DNA of 64,000 nt from Lasioglossum baleicum (taxonomy: Eukaryota > Arthropoda > Insecta > Hymenoptera > Halictidae), in assembly GCF_051020765.1 (NCBI RefSeq), contig NC_134943.1, forward strand, positions 6,882,001 to 6,946,000, read 5' to 3'. Below, one piece after another: positions 1 to 11,999 of this stretch. A program made the translations under genes and the position numbers. Within the stretch, counting starts at the first letter, position 1. Each line of letters opens with the position of its first letter. The notes under the pieces are model-generated. The model worked only from the letters and a program-made list of their open reading frames with translations, made no database searches and was not told where the DNA came from.

Positions 1-1809
1 TCCTTTCCTAATAATTATTTATATGGATTATGTATGCTAATGAAGGAGCCGATGTTAGTAGACAAATATGTACACTCGATCCCAGAGCTCCAGGTAGCAA
101 CAAGAAGATTCAGCGTATCGTATCGAGGCTGGTCAATTGGGAAATTCTGGGAAAGCATCAGAGTACATATTGCTGCAGAGTCCACAGAAGATATGTGTGC
201 TCAGCGTCTCGACGTTCTTTCCACCTTTCACGTTCGAATCTCACGGGCTGGGTGAAAGATCGGTTACGAAACCCAAAGCTCGTGAAAATGTTCCCGCGAC
301 ACCTCTCAGGCCGGACACGGCCATTGTGTCCAGACTCGTTCGCGCCGGGCTTCCATTATCGTTCGACTCATTAGCGCACACCTGCGAGCTTCTTTAGGAG
401 GCCCACAGCGTGCCTGCTCCAGCGCTCTCTCTCTCTCTCTCTGTCCCTCTATTTCTCTCTCTCTCTTATTCTCTCTTCTCACGCAGACGTGTCCCGCGCG
501 TGGAAATTGCAGTAGGCAGCTGCGCTCTTAGTAGGATCCTCACGTCGCGCGTAAGTAATTCGTGAAGCGAATCCTCCGCCCCATCCTGCACGCTCAAGGA
601 CACCGAGACTCGATTCTCTCTCGTTGCCACTCACGCTCTGTTAGGTAGCGAGAGAGCCAGTCGCCTCTTCGCTCGCGCGGCCAATCTAACTTCGGATGCG
701 AGAAGATTGCGCTCCGAGCGGAGATTCGCCATCCCACGGTTACGGGAACCGATAAGTCCCTCGAAATATGTTTGCCCGAGCTACCTTGTAAATCCTATTC
801 GCTGCCAAAGCCTAATCCGACGCGACAACACGCTCGAGACACTGGTCGATGCCGCCGCCGCCGGCGACTGTCATGCCTCCCGGCGCCGAAGTTATTAAAC
901 TTCTAGAAATTAGTTTTATGTCCGGCCGAGATTATACCTTTGAGTTCGAATCATTCCCTTGGAACTGTGCGTTCGTGTCTCTGCAATTATTGTTTGCATT
1001 GTCTACACACTTTCGGCAGATTGCAGAATTACATATCTGGGTTTCTGATTTTTTAACAACAAAATCGGCGTGTTTGCAGAAAGTGCGACGATCTAGTGTA
1101 CATAGTACGTAACAGTGTCTGTGTAGCAGAGGGTGCAATTTTCGTCTCGGAAGGGTTACATTTGCGAAAGTTTCGCTCGCACCTGAGATAAACAGAAGAA
1201 AGAAAAACTTGCGAGAACTGTAGTTGCTTATTATCTCTGGTCGCCTCAGCAAGTTCAAGATGCAGGAACGGGAGCAGAGCATCACGAAAAGCTGCAAGCT
1301 ACCGCAGCAGCAGCAGCAGTCACAGCGGTTGAAAACAAGAAACGCGTGTACACCGCGCGATAGATCCCGATTGCCCCCGCGAAAGTATCGTCTGGCTCGA
1401 GAATAATCCGGCTCCGGGCGATAATCGTGGCGTTATCTGCGGCGCGCAGCTCGTTCCTAATGCAAACCGGCCATTATCTTTCGCTCGCGGCCTGCCAACC
1501 GTGATTTCTCTTTTGTGCATCGCCGGTTGCGTCACAAGATACGCGAGCCACGCCCCAGACGGGCATGCGTTTTGTTTTTTCGGAGATGAGCCGCACGATC
1601 GACGAGTCGCAGTGACGACATTATCGTTCTCTCTCACTGTGTGTGTATCTTCAATTTAAAGTTCATTATGCGCTGACATTTAACAGTAAATGTACTATGC
1701 ATTAAAACTATACTGCGGACCTTTATACAAAATAAAAATTTTCTACCGCAGTTGCGACAAACAGGGATCGAGTAGACATTCTATTCTTTCTTTAACGACG
1801 TCAATATGC

Positions 1810-1812
<3 letters not shown>

Positions 1813-1854
<42 letters not shown>
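1813..1854. repeat. (AG)n microsatellite, 21 units
   Basis: This is an uninterrupted AG dinucleotide run of 42 bases. It is the longest pure member of the many CT/GA tracts in the window. Confidence 0.97.
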
Positions 1855-1858
<4 letters not shown>

Positions 1859-2378
1859 TTCATCGACATTCTAAATTTTAATTTTATTGCTTTTTTAAGT
1901 TGAAGCTTCTCATTTTTGTCATAAATTAATAAAGTCTATAGTCTAATGATCTGCTGCCTTTTGAAAATGGCGAGGCAGAATTTATTTGTGAACGAGAAAT
2001 TTATTCAATTATTTTAAATGAAAGCATCTTTAGAACCAGAAAGATCTAACTGTGTGCTACAGGCTTAAAGAGCAATTTTCTATCAAAGGCCTCTTGATTC
2101 CACGAAGTATCGATACAAGATCATTTCAATAATCAATGGGATGACACAGACATCTGGCAGCATTTTCGACGAGGCATCCTGCAAAGTCGAATCTGCCATT
2201 GGCGGCAATGCTGTTATTGAGAACCGAACAGAAGGGCATCAGCGTGAGTAGGCTTTTATCGTCTAACTGCGCAAAAATGCTCCAAGCGAAAAACATCGTT
2301 AATTGCGTTGGCGACAAGTAAAACTCTCCACTTCGACTGTCGTCTGTTATTCTTCTTTTTCTTCTGAGCATCTTGCTC

Positions 2379-2383
<5 letters not shown>

Positions 2384-2418
<35 letters not shown>
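2384..2418. repeat. (CT)n microsatellite
   Basis: A pure TC/CT run of about 35 bases, followed by an interrupted pyrimidine tract to about 2434. Confidence 0.95.
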
Positions 2419-2421
<3 letters not shown>

Positions 2422-3587
2422 TCTCTTTCTCTCTGAGCTTCTACTGATGCAACGGCGCCTAAGAATCGCGTGGCTGCGTAAACAAACGGTTTATCGCCTA
2501 TAAATACACACCTCAAATGTGTACGCAGGTGTCTGTCGAGTGTCGCTCGCGCGTGCTGCACCTAGCGTGGGTGGTTGCGGATTCTCCCACGATTTGATTC
2601 TCGAAATCGTCACTGATTCCCCTCCAACAACCAGCTGCGAACACTCCAACACACTGTCAAACCTGCTGGCAGCGAAGTTATGCCTCATTTTTCAACACGA
2701 GACACTTGGACACATTAACACTAACAATAGTAGCTCTATCATCTTGATGTCGTCTTCACGGTAGCTTAGAATAATTGGCGGATCTATTGCGATCATCATT
2801 TTAAACTTTGTTGCAAGCCATTCTGCAGCAACAGAAGAATTTTAATTTGAGAGAGAACGAATGGTTCAATCCGGACCTAACCCAAGCCTGAGGCTCTTCG
2901 TCAACCTGCAGACATCGCCCCAGGCTTTCCTCTTCGAAATGAACCAAAGATCGCGATTCTAAAATGGGATCTTAATTTAAGTTAGAGGACGGGATAAGCC
3001 GATATGTCGAAATGGAATAAGAGGATGGAGGATCCCGGTGAGGTCACAGACGATTGCCCCGAGGCTCCAGTTGTCTACCTAGGATCCTGATAGAACGGTC
3101 GATGCGGTGCCGAGATAAAAAGGAACAGAGTCAGTAGATCGGGTCGAGTTTTGGACGGCCATTACCGAATACAAGACGCGGCGGCGCGAAGGTCGGTCAA
3201 GGGGGGAGCGATAGGCAAATGGACTGATTAAAATTCCAAGGATGGGCCCGCCTGGCCTTGAAGAGCTTAACAAGCTGCAGCCCGGATGCGTGTACCGCCC
3301 GCGTCCTTGCAGTGGCGCACCGGGTTCACAAATCACTTTGCGAGACGCGTACGCGAGGTCCTTGGGACTCTTGCGGTTTGCGCAAAATGCTTTTTCTGAC
3401 ATTTCATCCGTCACCTTCCCCCCCACTCTTTTTTAAAACCATTCTTTCTGCGACATACATTCATAATCTGTGTCTACACAACCTGTGAAAGCCTACGCTT
3501 TCAGGTTCTTATTCGAACCTGAATTATTCTTATTTGTGTTTATGTCACTGTTCGATTTTGCATAGAGCGTTGCACAGAGGTTAGTCC

Positions 3588-3731
3588 TGACTCATAATTT
3601 ACAACCAATTAGCATCGTTAATTACACCGTAAGTATTTTTCTTCTAGGCATGCAAATTAATCGACTGTATAATTCATGACCAATTAATACCGTTAATAAC
3701 ACTGCAGATGTTTCTCTTTCTCAAGATGCGT
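3588..3731. repeat. Degenerate direct duplication, about 80-bp spacing
   Basis: The segment from about 3588 to 3652 (AATTTACAACCAATTAGC, then a TTAATTACAC stretch) recurs with substitutions and small indels at about 3668-3731 (AATTCATGACCAATTAATAC, then TTAATAACAC). Both halves end in a T/C-rich run followed by AGGCATGC or AGATGCG. This is an old tandem duplication of AT-rich sequence with no coding potential. Confidence 0.6.
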
Positions 3732-6464
3732 GGCGGTTCGTTATGGTTGCACGGAGGTTAAATTATGCTAAAAAATTATTAGAAAATGTATGGGATTTGA
3801 CGTTTCATTTTTGAGAAAATCGTGACTGATCGTACTGATGCAGGAAATAGAATAAGCAAGCCATGCACAGACACGCGACCTATCCGAATATAACCATAAC
3901 TAGATTTTCATATATACATTTATAGGATACGTAAATTTTTAACATTCAAGGAAGTGTCTGTACATACTTATTAAAACGAATAGTATTTTAATTTCGTTTC
4001 GATCTGGAAGCATCTCCCAATGATACGGAAACAGTTGAAAGATCGAAATAATATATTTAAGAATATGAATATAGAATTTACAACTTCTTCAAACAGTTAA
4101 AGAAGAAAATCTCGTCTTCGTACAAGGTCTTTAACTGATGCAGAGAATTTTTATCCCGCGTGGAGATGCACAGTCCACCAATTATTCACGGTCGGGTTAT
4201 CAGCGAGCAGAAATCGACTCGACGTCACGGGCACAGTTTATGAAATTCTAGTTTGGAGCTGTTCGAACGCGTGAACCTCGAGTTGCTACGTGACCGAGAA
4301 TCTCTCTCCTCTCGCGGGACCACCGCTATTTGCAGACGCGAGCCAAGTCACCGGTAGAATTACCGAGAACGAGGATCGCGTTTCCCAGAACTCCCAGTCG
4401 CCGCGATTAACCGGCTGTTGAGTCCTCGCGGCTAAATTACAGGCGCACGGTTCGATAGATGCGCGCGCGGATAAGGCATGAACTCTCGGTGCACGCAATG
4501 TCACGCAATGCAACCGTTTCCCCGATGGGTGAACGGGAACCAACTGGGCCTGTGCTCCGTCATTCATGTCGTCGGGAAACGAATCGCCGATTACGAAAGA
4601 CTTCCTAGAAATCGAGACCGTGCAACAAGCGGCGGCGGGCACAACGATACGCGAGGTGTCCGATTGCGAAAACTGATTCACCGGCGAATATCCGAGCGTA
4701 ATATGGCTCGCGTTACCGGATCATTGTAAAACTATCGGAAGATCGGACAGCACCAGAGATACCCCGTTCGCGTTATTTATTTATCGAAATGGGAACCAGT
4801 ATTCTCCAGTAAATTTTAAAGATACTGAAGTGTATCATTTGTGAAATTAATGTTAGGTTACGAATTAATGGAGGTGTTTCAACATTAGTTAAACAATTAT
4901 GTACCGCGTTGAAAAATGTTGTGTTTGTTTATTGAGGCTTCGACAATACACCGATTTGTTTCATCCAATTGTGTTGTACACTGCGCAGTTGTCAAGATGC
5001 ACAACATTGTCGCATTCGTGTAAAATGCAAATTGCATTGTCATTGATGGTACCATTGATAAAAAGGTGATTCTATTTATAAGAATGTACATACGGAGTAC
5101 ACATTGGTTAACATGTCTGATCGTGACTGGCCGTTTCTACTTCGCGTGGACGGAAATTGCTTTAATGTACGACAACGATTATTCCGGAAATAGATCTTCG
5201 AGTGGAAAAATTCTTTAATGTGTTGTCAACCTATAATCATACCCATTACTTCTGCTAAGACAAAGTCAACAAAACATGTGTTCCAACAAAGTGGCAGTCA
5301 TGGAAATAGCTAATGTACGTATATGTACAAGCACTGTACCGTAACACTTCCTACTTTGTCATGCAATAACAAAGAAACTACTTGAGACACCAGCATAATT
5401 TTATACGCAGTTGTCGAAGGAACGTCTTCCCACCCATCTCCGAAAAAAGTTACAATTCTGTGGACCCGATTTCGAAAGATATACGTCATCAAGTCACATT
5501 TTGAGAAAGTATAATCAAAGGATCGATCTTTTGCGTCGAGCAAACGGGAACACTCTCTCGTCTGACAAATAAGGTCGCCGAAGTATAATTTTCGAGTGGC
5601 ATGGTCTCGGTTGCAGGCGGCGCATCGTCATGGAAACGTTTCGAATACGCGCGCGCGTCGCCTCTCCCCCTATTTCCACGACGACGATCAAGTTTGCTAA
5701 TTGACTGATTATAATTTCAAATGGGCATGATCGATCCCGCGCATCGATACGATTGAAATTTACTATAAATAGACATCGCTCGGCCACTGCCGGTGGTTTC
5801 CTCTCCGATAAAAGCTGTTTTATCGTGCGGGCTGGTCATGTTCACCGACGCGTCCGTGCAATTCGCGCTGTAGTACAATATATAGTTGTTCGGCCATGTG
5901 TCTCGTCACACAATGCGTCGACTCGTTAACGAGTTGCTCGAACACCGGCCGATAAGAACCGCTCCCGGTTTCCTTTTTCGGCGGAGCTTAATTCGGGAAA
6001 TGACGCGCGCAACGTTGATCACAACACGTTCGAAACGAGATAATAATTTCTCCTGCCGACATAGTTGATCGGCATCTTGCATTTTCGCGATAATATAACC
6101 GGTTTCCCAAACGAATATAAATTAAACCGCGAAAACATAGCTCGTTTTTTTCTGGCATCGTCGCGTACGCTATACCAAGGCGTAATGGCTCTCGATCAGT
6201 TCTTTCGGATCTCAATCGGCTTCCTTTTGCGTGAATTATCCGCTGACGGTTCAGAGGATTAAAAACTACATACCGGACACGTTTCTCTGTTCCAATGCGA
6301 CACGCATGGTTAACGATACAACACCCCACTAGTTTTTTATGTCCTGTCAGAATGAAGAGAGAGTCTCTATTGACACTCAGCTTTCGTTGCTGTTTCGAGC
6401 TTGTTCAAAAATCGCGTGCAAATTGGCTCGAGAATTATATGTATGTATCAACGTTTATATGTAG

Positions 6465-6604
6465 ATCGAGTGATTCGGTAATTAGACTCGGGAACCGGTT
6501 ATTTCGATTTGTCCGGGTAAAAATAGCGTGGGGAATGCTGTTATGCTATTTTGTGACTAATATACAGACGCGCTCTATTAAACCTATTGATAGAAGAATG
6601 TATG
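6465..6604 (+). repeat. Dispersed repeat, copy 1
   Basis: About 140 bp beginning near GTGATTCGGTAATTAGACTC. The diagnostic block CAGACGCGCTCTATTAAACC is shared word for word with 9056-9205. This copy runs straight into the fold-back element that starts at 6605. The family is not recognised. It has no long open frame and no clear inverted ends of its own. Confidence 0.75.
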
Positions 6605-7246
6605 TACACTCATGTAAAATAGGTCTCCGTACACCCTATAAAACAGAATAACTTTTTTATAATTATATCAAATGTGTGAACTGATGTTTTGTAAGCAATT
6701 AGAAGCATTGGTTTACTGAATGATGCGCAAAAGATATTTTGTCGCATGCAAAAATAAACAAGGCACTTTTTGAAACTTTTTTATAAAATATGTTTTGTAG
6801 ATCTATAGTAGTTACACACCTGTTGAAAATTTCATCGAAATCGATTGAAATACACACGAGCTACAAGCGGTCAAAGTAGGTAAAAATCGCAGTTTTACAT
6901 GACTTTTGATCAGATTCTGCTTAAAATCCACAGAATCGTACATCTTTCGATGCGTGGCGGTTTTTTCTGCGTCAACCGATTTCGATGAAATTTTCAGCAT
7001 GTGTATAACTAACAAAACATGTATATTTTAAATTTTCATTAGGGACCCAAATAAAAAAGTTTTAAAAAATGCTTTTTTTATTTTTGCATGCAACCTTGTA
7101 AATCGTAATTTTTAGAAAATATTTTTCGCACATCATTCAGTAAACCAATGCTTCTAATTGCTTACAAAACATCAGGTCATTTGGTATGATTATAAAAACG
7201 TTATTCTGTTTTAAAGGGTGCACGAAGACTTATTGTACTGAGTGTA
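6605..7246. mobile_element. Fold-back Tc1/mariner-type MITE, copy 1
   Basis: The element starts TACACTCA and ends TGAGTGTA. Its two arms, each about 260-290 bp, are inverted copies of each other. The left arm reads TCTCCGTACACCC then AAAACAGAATAAC; the reverse complement of the right arm reads TCTTCGTGCACCC then AAAACAGAATAAC. The central part is also imperfectly palindromic. The TA at each end fits a TA target duplication, as in Tc1/mariner elements. No transposase frame is present, so it is non-autonomous. A second copy lies at 61071-61718. The left arm is shorter inside than the right arm, indicating an internal deletion. Confidence 0.8.
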
Positions 7247-7249
7247 AAT

Positions 7250-7821
7250 CAGAGTTGGGCAAAAATTTAATCAACGATTGACGAATAAATTTCTACTTCA
7301 ATCGTTAATCGCAATTAACGATTAGTCTCCTAGTTTAGTCGTTAATTACGGTTAACGATTAAACACTTATTAATCGTTAGTTGCGCTTAACGATTAAGTT
7401 TCTACTTCAGTCGTTAATTGGGATTAACGATTACATTCCTTTCAATCGTGATCGTCAATCGGATAATTGATTAATGATTAACTGCTGAAACTTCGAAATG
7501 AAATACGGGATAAAAACTGTATGAATACTGAATAAAATGTAAACTGAGTTTTTGTTGAGATATATTTCTGTCAATTCTCCATCTCCGCTCTCTGTCTCTA
7601 TCTCCCTCCTTATTACAATTTATGGATAGACTGTATGGCGATTAATTTCATCAATCGATTGAATCAATCGCCGATTTTTCGATGATATCTTTTTTTAATC
7701 AACGATTGACGATTAACTTCATCAATCGACTGAATCAATCGCAGGTTTTTCAATGATTAATTTTTAAATCGTACACATTAACCAATTGATTAAAATTTTA
7801 ATCGATTAATGCCCAACTGTG
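7250..7821. mobile_element. hAT-like MITE filled with palindromic ATCGTTAA repeats
   Basis: The termini are inverted: CAGAGTTGGGCA on the left, and CACAGTTGGGCA as the reverse complement of the right end. They are flanked by imperfect 8-bp direct repeats, GTGTAAAT (7242-7249) and ATGTAAAC (7822-7829), matching 6 of 8 bases, the hAT target-site length. The interior contains successive interrupted palindromes of the form ATCGTTAAT..ATTAACGAT near 7300, 7339, 7373 and 7410, then a second type based on CATCAATCGA near 7649 and 7720. There is no coding capacity. The termini resemble those of the MITE at 11447-11845. Confidence 0.75.
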
Positions 7822-8995
7822 ATGTAAACGATGCAGACCATTCTTATTCTGCATGAAGATCTCTTAACAACAAAACAAAAAAGAAAAGATAGATAAATCA
7901 TCGGCACAACTCTCGGAGTCTCCAGGCGTCGCATAATAACAAGCCGAACAAACGGCAAAATAAAAAAAGAAACGCCAGGCCGAAGACTCCGCGAGCAAAA
8001 ACACGCGGATAGGATGCAAAAATAGCAGATTACGGAGTAGGAGGAGCGGTGATGATCAAGACGTGTGAGTTGGACGAGGATAGACGGCGTTTGTTTGTTC
8101 CGGGGCACGGCGTGGCCAGGATCATTGTCTGACCGCTAATTGCAGGGACGCGATTCGTGGGAAACGGACACGCGACCAAACGCGGCGTTGAGATTTTCGC
8201 GTCGGCCAGCAAAATAATGACTCTATTGATTCTCGTTTACGTTGCAGCTTGCGCAACCGATATTAGTCATCGGGGAGCCGAGTCGGAACGCGATCGAGAG
8301 GTGACGTGTAAATGCCGTTGATTGAAAATAACTACGGTCGAGTAGAGAGGAGAGGGCTTGCTTGTCCCGTCTGCCTGGCTGATTCTCTCTCTCTCTCTCT
8401 CTCTTTCTCTCTGCCCGACAGCCCGATGCCGGTGGGTTCGCATCGTTGTAAATTAATGACGGAGACCGCGTCCGTATTTATACAGTTCCCCTCCTCTCTC
8501 TGTCTCTCTGCAACCGAACCGTTTCCCCCCAAAGCCGCCTTTTGCAATCGAACGTAAATATCGGGCTTTCCAGCCCGATTATGCGGCTTCGTTGCACGAT
8601 ATGCAAATCGATCGCGCGCCAGCCTTTTTCGGACTCGCCCGACTCGATGCTGACTCGGCGCGTCTCCACCGCGGACTATACGAGTTACCTCGTTGAGCTA
8701 ATGGCTCAGAATTGCTCCTCAATCGACGGCGTTTATGCCGTTTCGGTGGTCCCCGACCGGCGAAGCACTTGTACACGGTGGTAAAAAAATTGTGGGAGGT
8801 TGAGCTACCATTCGAAGACAACTTACAAATTTTTGTATGCCGGATATCGTGCGATGTTAAGGATGTTACTGTAATCTGTCAGTGATTTATCTCTTTCTGA
8901 TATTTTTTGTAACTGTGTTCAAAATTCTAGAATGTAAAATTCTAGATTAGCTCTCTCTGTCAGCTTGCTGAATGATGTTACATTATAAACAGATT
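7822..8995. other. Gene-poor stretch
   Basis: GC-rich DNA with a CT microsatellite near 8382-8412 and a short perfect hairpin at 8560-8579 (8-bp arms, TTCC loop). I see no supported coding exon or RNA gene. Confidence 0.5.
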
Positions 8996-9271
8996 GAATT
9001 TTGTACTAGAAGATTGTGAAAAAAGAATACTCGCATCGTAGTAGTTTTACTTTTAGAGTGATTGGGAAATTAGACTTAAGAACCGGTTATGTATTTCGAT
9101 TAGTCTGGATAAAAATAGCGTGGGGAATGTTGTTCAGTATTTTGTGACTAATATACAGACGCGCTCTATTAAACCTATTAATAGAAGAATGTTTGTACAC
9201 TCAGTTTCTGAATTTTGTACTAGAAGATTGTGAAAAAAGAATACTCGCATCGTGGTAGTTTTACTTCTAGG
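8996..9271 (+). repeat. About 60-bp direct repeats flanking dispersed repeat copy 2
   Basis: The sequence starting GAATTTTGTACTAGAAGATT (8996-9056) is repeated almost perfectly at 9212-9271, ending in TTTTACTTTTAG and TTTTACTTCTAG respectively. Between them lies copy 2 of the dispersed repeat (about 9056-9205), which ends in TGTACACTCAG. The result is a partial tandem unit of about 216 bp. Sixty bases is far longer than any normal transposon target duplication, so this is more likely segmental duplication than insertion. Confidence 0.8.
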
Positions 9272-11446
9272 ACACACTGTGTATAGCAGTGACGTTTGAA
9301 TTTCGTAATGAATATCGTTCGGAGCAGGATGTTGAAGCTTCTGTAAGTAGATTACGACTTAGTCGAGCTTGTGGTCAGACTGCGTCTCACCTGCTAACCT
9401 TGCGTTGGTGTCAGAAAGCAATAAACGACTGAGTTTCCTGCGGTTGCAGCTGTTAGAAACTTCTGTAGTAACAGAATATAATTTGTACATGATAAAAAAG
9501 CTAGTCAGGCAGCTATGATTATCTAATGCTGAGATGGGCTTACGTAGAAATAAAATATAAGAAGAACCATCAGGCAGCTTGCAAAATTATTTTAGAAGAT
9601 ATCCTGAAGTCAGCTATTGTCAATTGAGAAGCTATTAGTCAGCTGTGGCCCGTCTCTTGCCAATGAACTCGCGCATACAAATAAAATACATATGATAATG
9701 TATCCCTGGCATCTTCTTCAAGTTGCCTAAGGTAGGTCAAGGCAGAAGAATCAACGATGATACAAGAGAAGAGTATGATAATCTTTTCGCGAGTCTGTGG
9801 ACAGTTCGAAGTGCACGTGACTTCGACTGCAATTGAGGTAATCGCGCCCGGCGATGATAGGAGAGGTCGGGCAGCAGTTTGTGGAAGGAAGTTACGTCAG
9901 TGTCAGGAAGACAACAAGCGGAATCGAAAGCAGCCAGCCGCACAGAATGCCGGTGTCAGGAGGTAGTCGAACGAATGGGCATTGTAAGGTGGAGGGGCCG
10001 ACCTTAGCCTTGGCCTTCACTCGTGCGAGACCGTCCTCTACTGCCGGCCCGTATAGCTAACTTTTGGCAATGTCAGCCGGGGGTCACGAAAATATTGCGC
10101 AGCATCGTCGCGGACGCGTCATACACGGTCACCGAGGAAAACGATCTCGAGCCGCGGTTGCATTATGCAATGCGATCTGTTGCGTACACTCGAGCCGATG
10201 ATCGACCTCTCGTGATCCTCGACGCCAATATTTTTTCGAATTTTGCCACCATTTCCAGTCTCAGTTTCTTTTTCGAATTGCACCATGTACATACATTCGT
10301 AGAATAATTTCCGGTTTCTACAACCGGTTAATCCACAGCCCAAATGTTTTGCAGCCGCTCGAGTCACTGGCATTTTTTTCGAATACTTTGTCGAAACAAT
10401 TTTGTAGCATTTCATCAGCGGAAATCTTACGGCGCGTGTACACAGAGTGCCAGTTCGCTGCACACACAGCAGACATTTCAAATGATCAAACCCCGTTCCA
10501 CTGCGGTCCGTATCACGTAAATGGACCGATCTCAAAGTTTCCTCCCCATCGATTCCAAGTGTCGAAACTTCGTCGGCCGCAGCGCGGCGTTGACTAGGAA
10601 TCGATTCTCAAGGCTGGCTCTCGTATCCGTTATTGAGTTCCACGTCTGTCACAGAAAGAGAGAGAGAGATGGAGAGAAACTCGATGGGATCAGACATCGA
10701 AATCAGCCTCGTGTAAAAGTTCGCTGTACACGTGTGCGTCGCCGTATGCTGCTCGACGAATCTCGCTGAAACTATCGGTCCGAGTAATTTCGAGATTCCC
10801 TGGCCCGGTTGGATCCGATACTCGAATCGTTTGCATCGGGATCAAGGATAACACGTTCGAGGGTGGATCGTTGTACCGTGCGCGGGGATGGTTTATGTCG
10901 CTCTACTCCGTTATGTCTTTTTCAGGGGAGGTACAGGAGTACATTGAGCTTTCGCGAACCATCCGTGCCCTCTTCTTTTTGCTCTCTCTCCCTCTCTCTC
11001 TCTTGCTCGCTCTTTCATCGACTTGCAAGGATAAACGCGCGAGTTCTGAAACGCGAGGGTCGCGAGATACTCGTAGGGTTATCAACCGAGGGGCTCGAGC
11101 ACGAAATTATTATGTATCACGAGGAACCCCGATTTTTTCCCCCGGAAGACTTTAAAGGGCTCGTTTCGAGCGGGAACGGCGACGTTGCGCTGAATAGGGA
11201 CCGTTCCCAGTTGTAATTCCTTGATACAACGTGTCTCGTGTTCGACTACTTCATAGGAAGACTTACTGCTTGTGCTTCGAGAGAATATCAAGTCCCTCGG
11301 TTTGGTCGTTAACGGGAGAAATGAAAATATGTACCAGGAAAATTCAGAAAATTGTGAAAACCCTTACCTACTCTGTTTTTCTAGATTCGTGGCTATTTAA
11401 CTCGTTGTTTAATACATCTCAGTCATGACTCTGAGTCATTCGTAGA
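9272..11446. other. Gene-poor stretch
   Basis: Mixed composition, with GA/CT tracts near 10658-10672 and 10981-11012. No open frame with family features and no RNA gene is visible. Confidence 0.45.
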
Positions 11447-11845
11447 CAGTGTTGGGCAAATTTTATTTTAAATAATAAATACTTAAATAATAAATAAACG
11501 TGTGATTTCAATTGCAAATAATAACTAAACTTTTTATTTAAATAAATTATTATTTCGTGTTTGCAAATAAAAGATTATTCGTTATTTGGATGAGGTGGAA
11601 ATCAAATAAATAGTTTTTGTTCTTCTCTTATTTCTTATATTTTGTGTATACAATGAACAGTGCGCGTTTCTTGTCTGCTATAGCCCCTTTTCAAAAAATA
11701 CAATTTAATTTATTATTTGTCAACACAAATAATAATTGAAATTGTATTTGTAAATAACTTTATTATTTTAAATAATTCATTTAGACTTGCTCAAATAATA
11801 AATAACTTATTATTTAAATAAATTTATTTATTGCCCCACATTATG
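11447..11845. mobile_element. hAT-like MITE with perfect 8-bp target duplication
   Basis: A 399-bp element bounded by identical 8-bp direct repeats TTCGTAGA at 11439-11446 and 11846-11853, the target duplication length of hAT transposons. The left end is CAGTGTTGGGCAAATTTTA. The right end, read inward, is CATAATGTGGGGCAATAAA, an imperfect inverted repeat. The interior is almost entirely AAATAATAAATAA-type simple sequence on both strands and encodes nothing. The perfect target duplication suggests a fairly young insertion. It sits 57 bp upstream of the exon at 11903. Confidence 0.88.
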
Positions 11846-11902
11846 TTCGTAGACCACACAATTTTCTTGAACAGCATTTTAACCAGACTGTTTGTGTTCC
11901 AG

Positions 11903-11999
11903 GCAAAGTTGCGGCGCGAACGGCATTTTCTCCCGCCGCCTGGACTTCAGCGCGTTCAATAGTCTGCCCCGAACCAAGCTGAATTCCTACCACATCAAG
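11903..11999 (+). CDS. Internal coding exon of an unrecognised gene
   Basis: A 97-base exon with a good acceptor (pyrimidine-rich GTTTGTGTTCCAG ending at 11902) and a consensus donor (AAG then GTGAGT, GT at 12000-12001). One frame is open throughout and gives 32 codons after one leading base, beginning QSCGANGIFSRRLDF and ending LPRTKLNSYHIK. The other two plus frames contain stops or lack protein-like composition. The upstream intron would leave two bases of the split codon (phase 2) and the downstream intron is phase 0. The basic, serine-rich sequence has no signal peptide or membrane segment. I do not recognise the protein and cannot find its neighbouring exons, which may lie in long introns or outside the window. 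A chance open frame between fortuitous splice sites cannot be excluded. Confidence 0.6.

Larger units (their letters stand above)
1..6464. other. Gene-poor stretch, no supported gene
   Basis: I find no open frame with protein-like composition bounded by convincing splice sites here. What can be seen are CT/GA microsatellites (about 425-470, 1813-1854 and 2384-2418), a degenerate direct repeat at 3588-3731, and alternating GC-rich and AT-rich patches. Short open frames are present on both strands but are low in complexity or arginine/serine-rich translations of GC-rich DNA. The stretch could be intron of the gene whose exon lies at 11903-11999, or intergenic. Confidence 0.5.

Noticed and set aside
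8560..8579. Perfect 8-bp hairpin resembling a bacterial terminator
   Set aside because: The window is eukaryotic, there is no T-run after it and no gene upstream. Probably chance.
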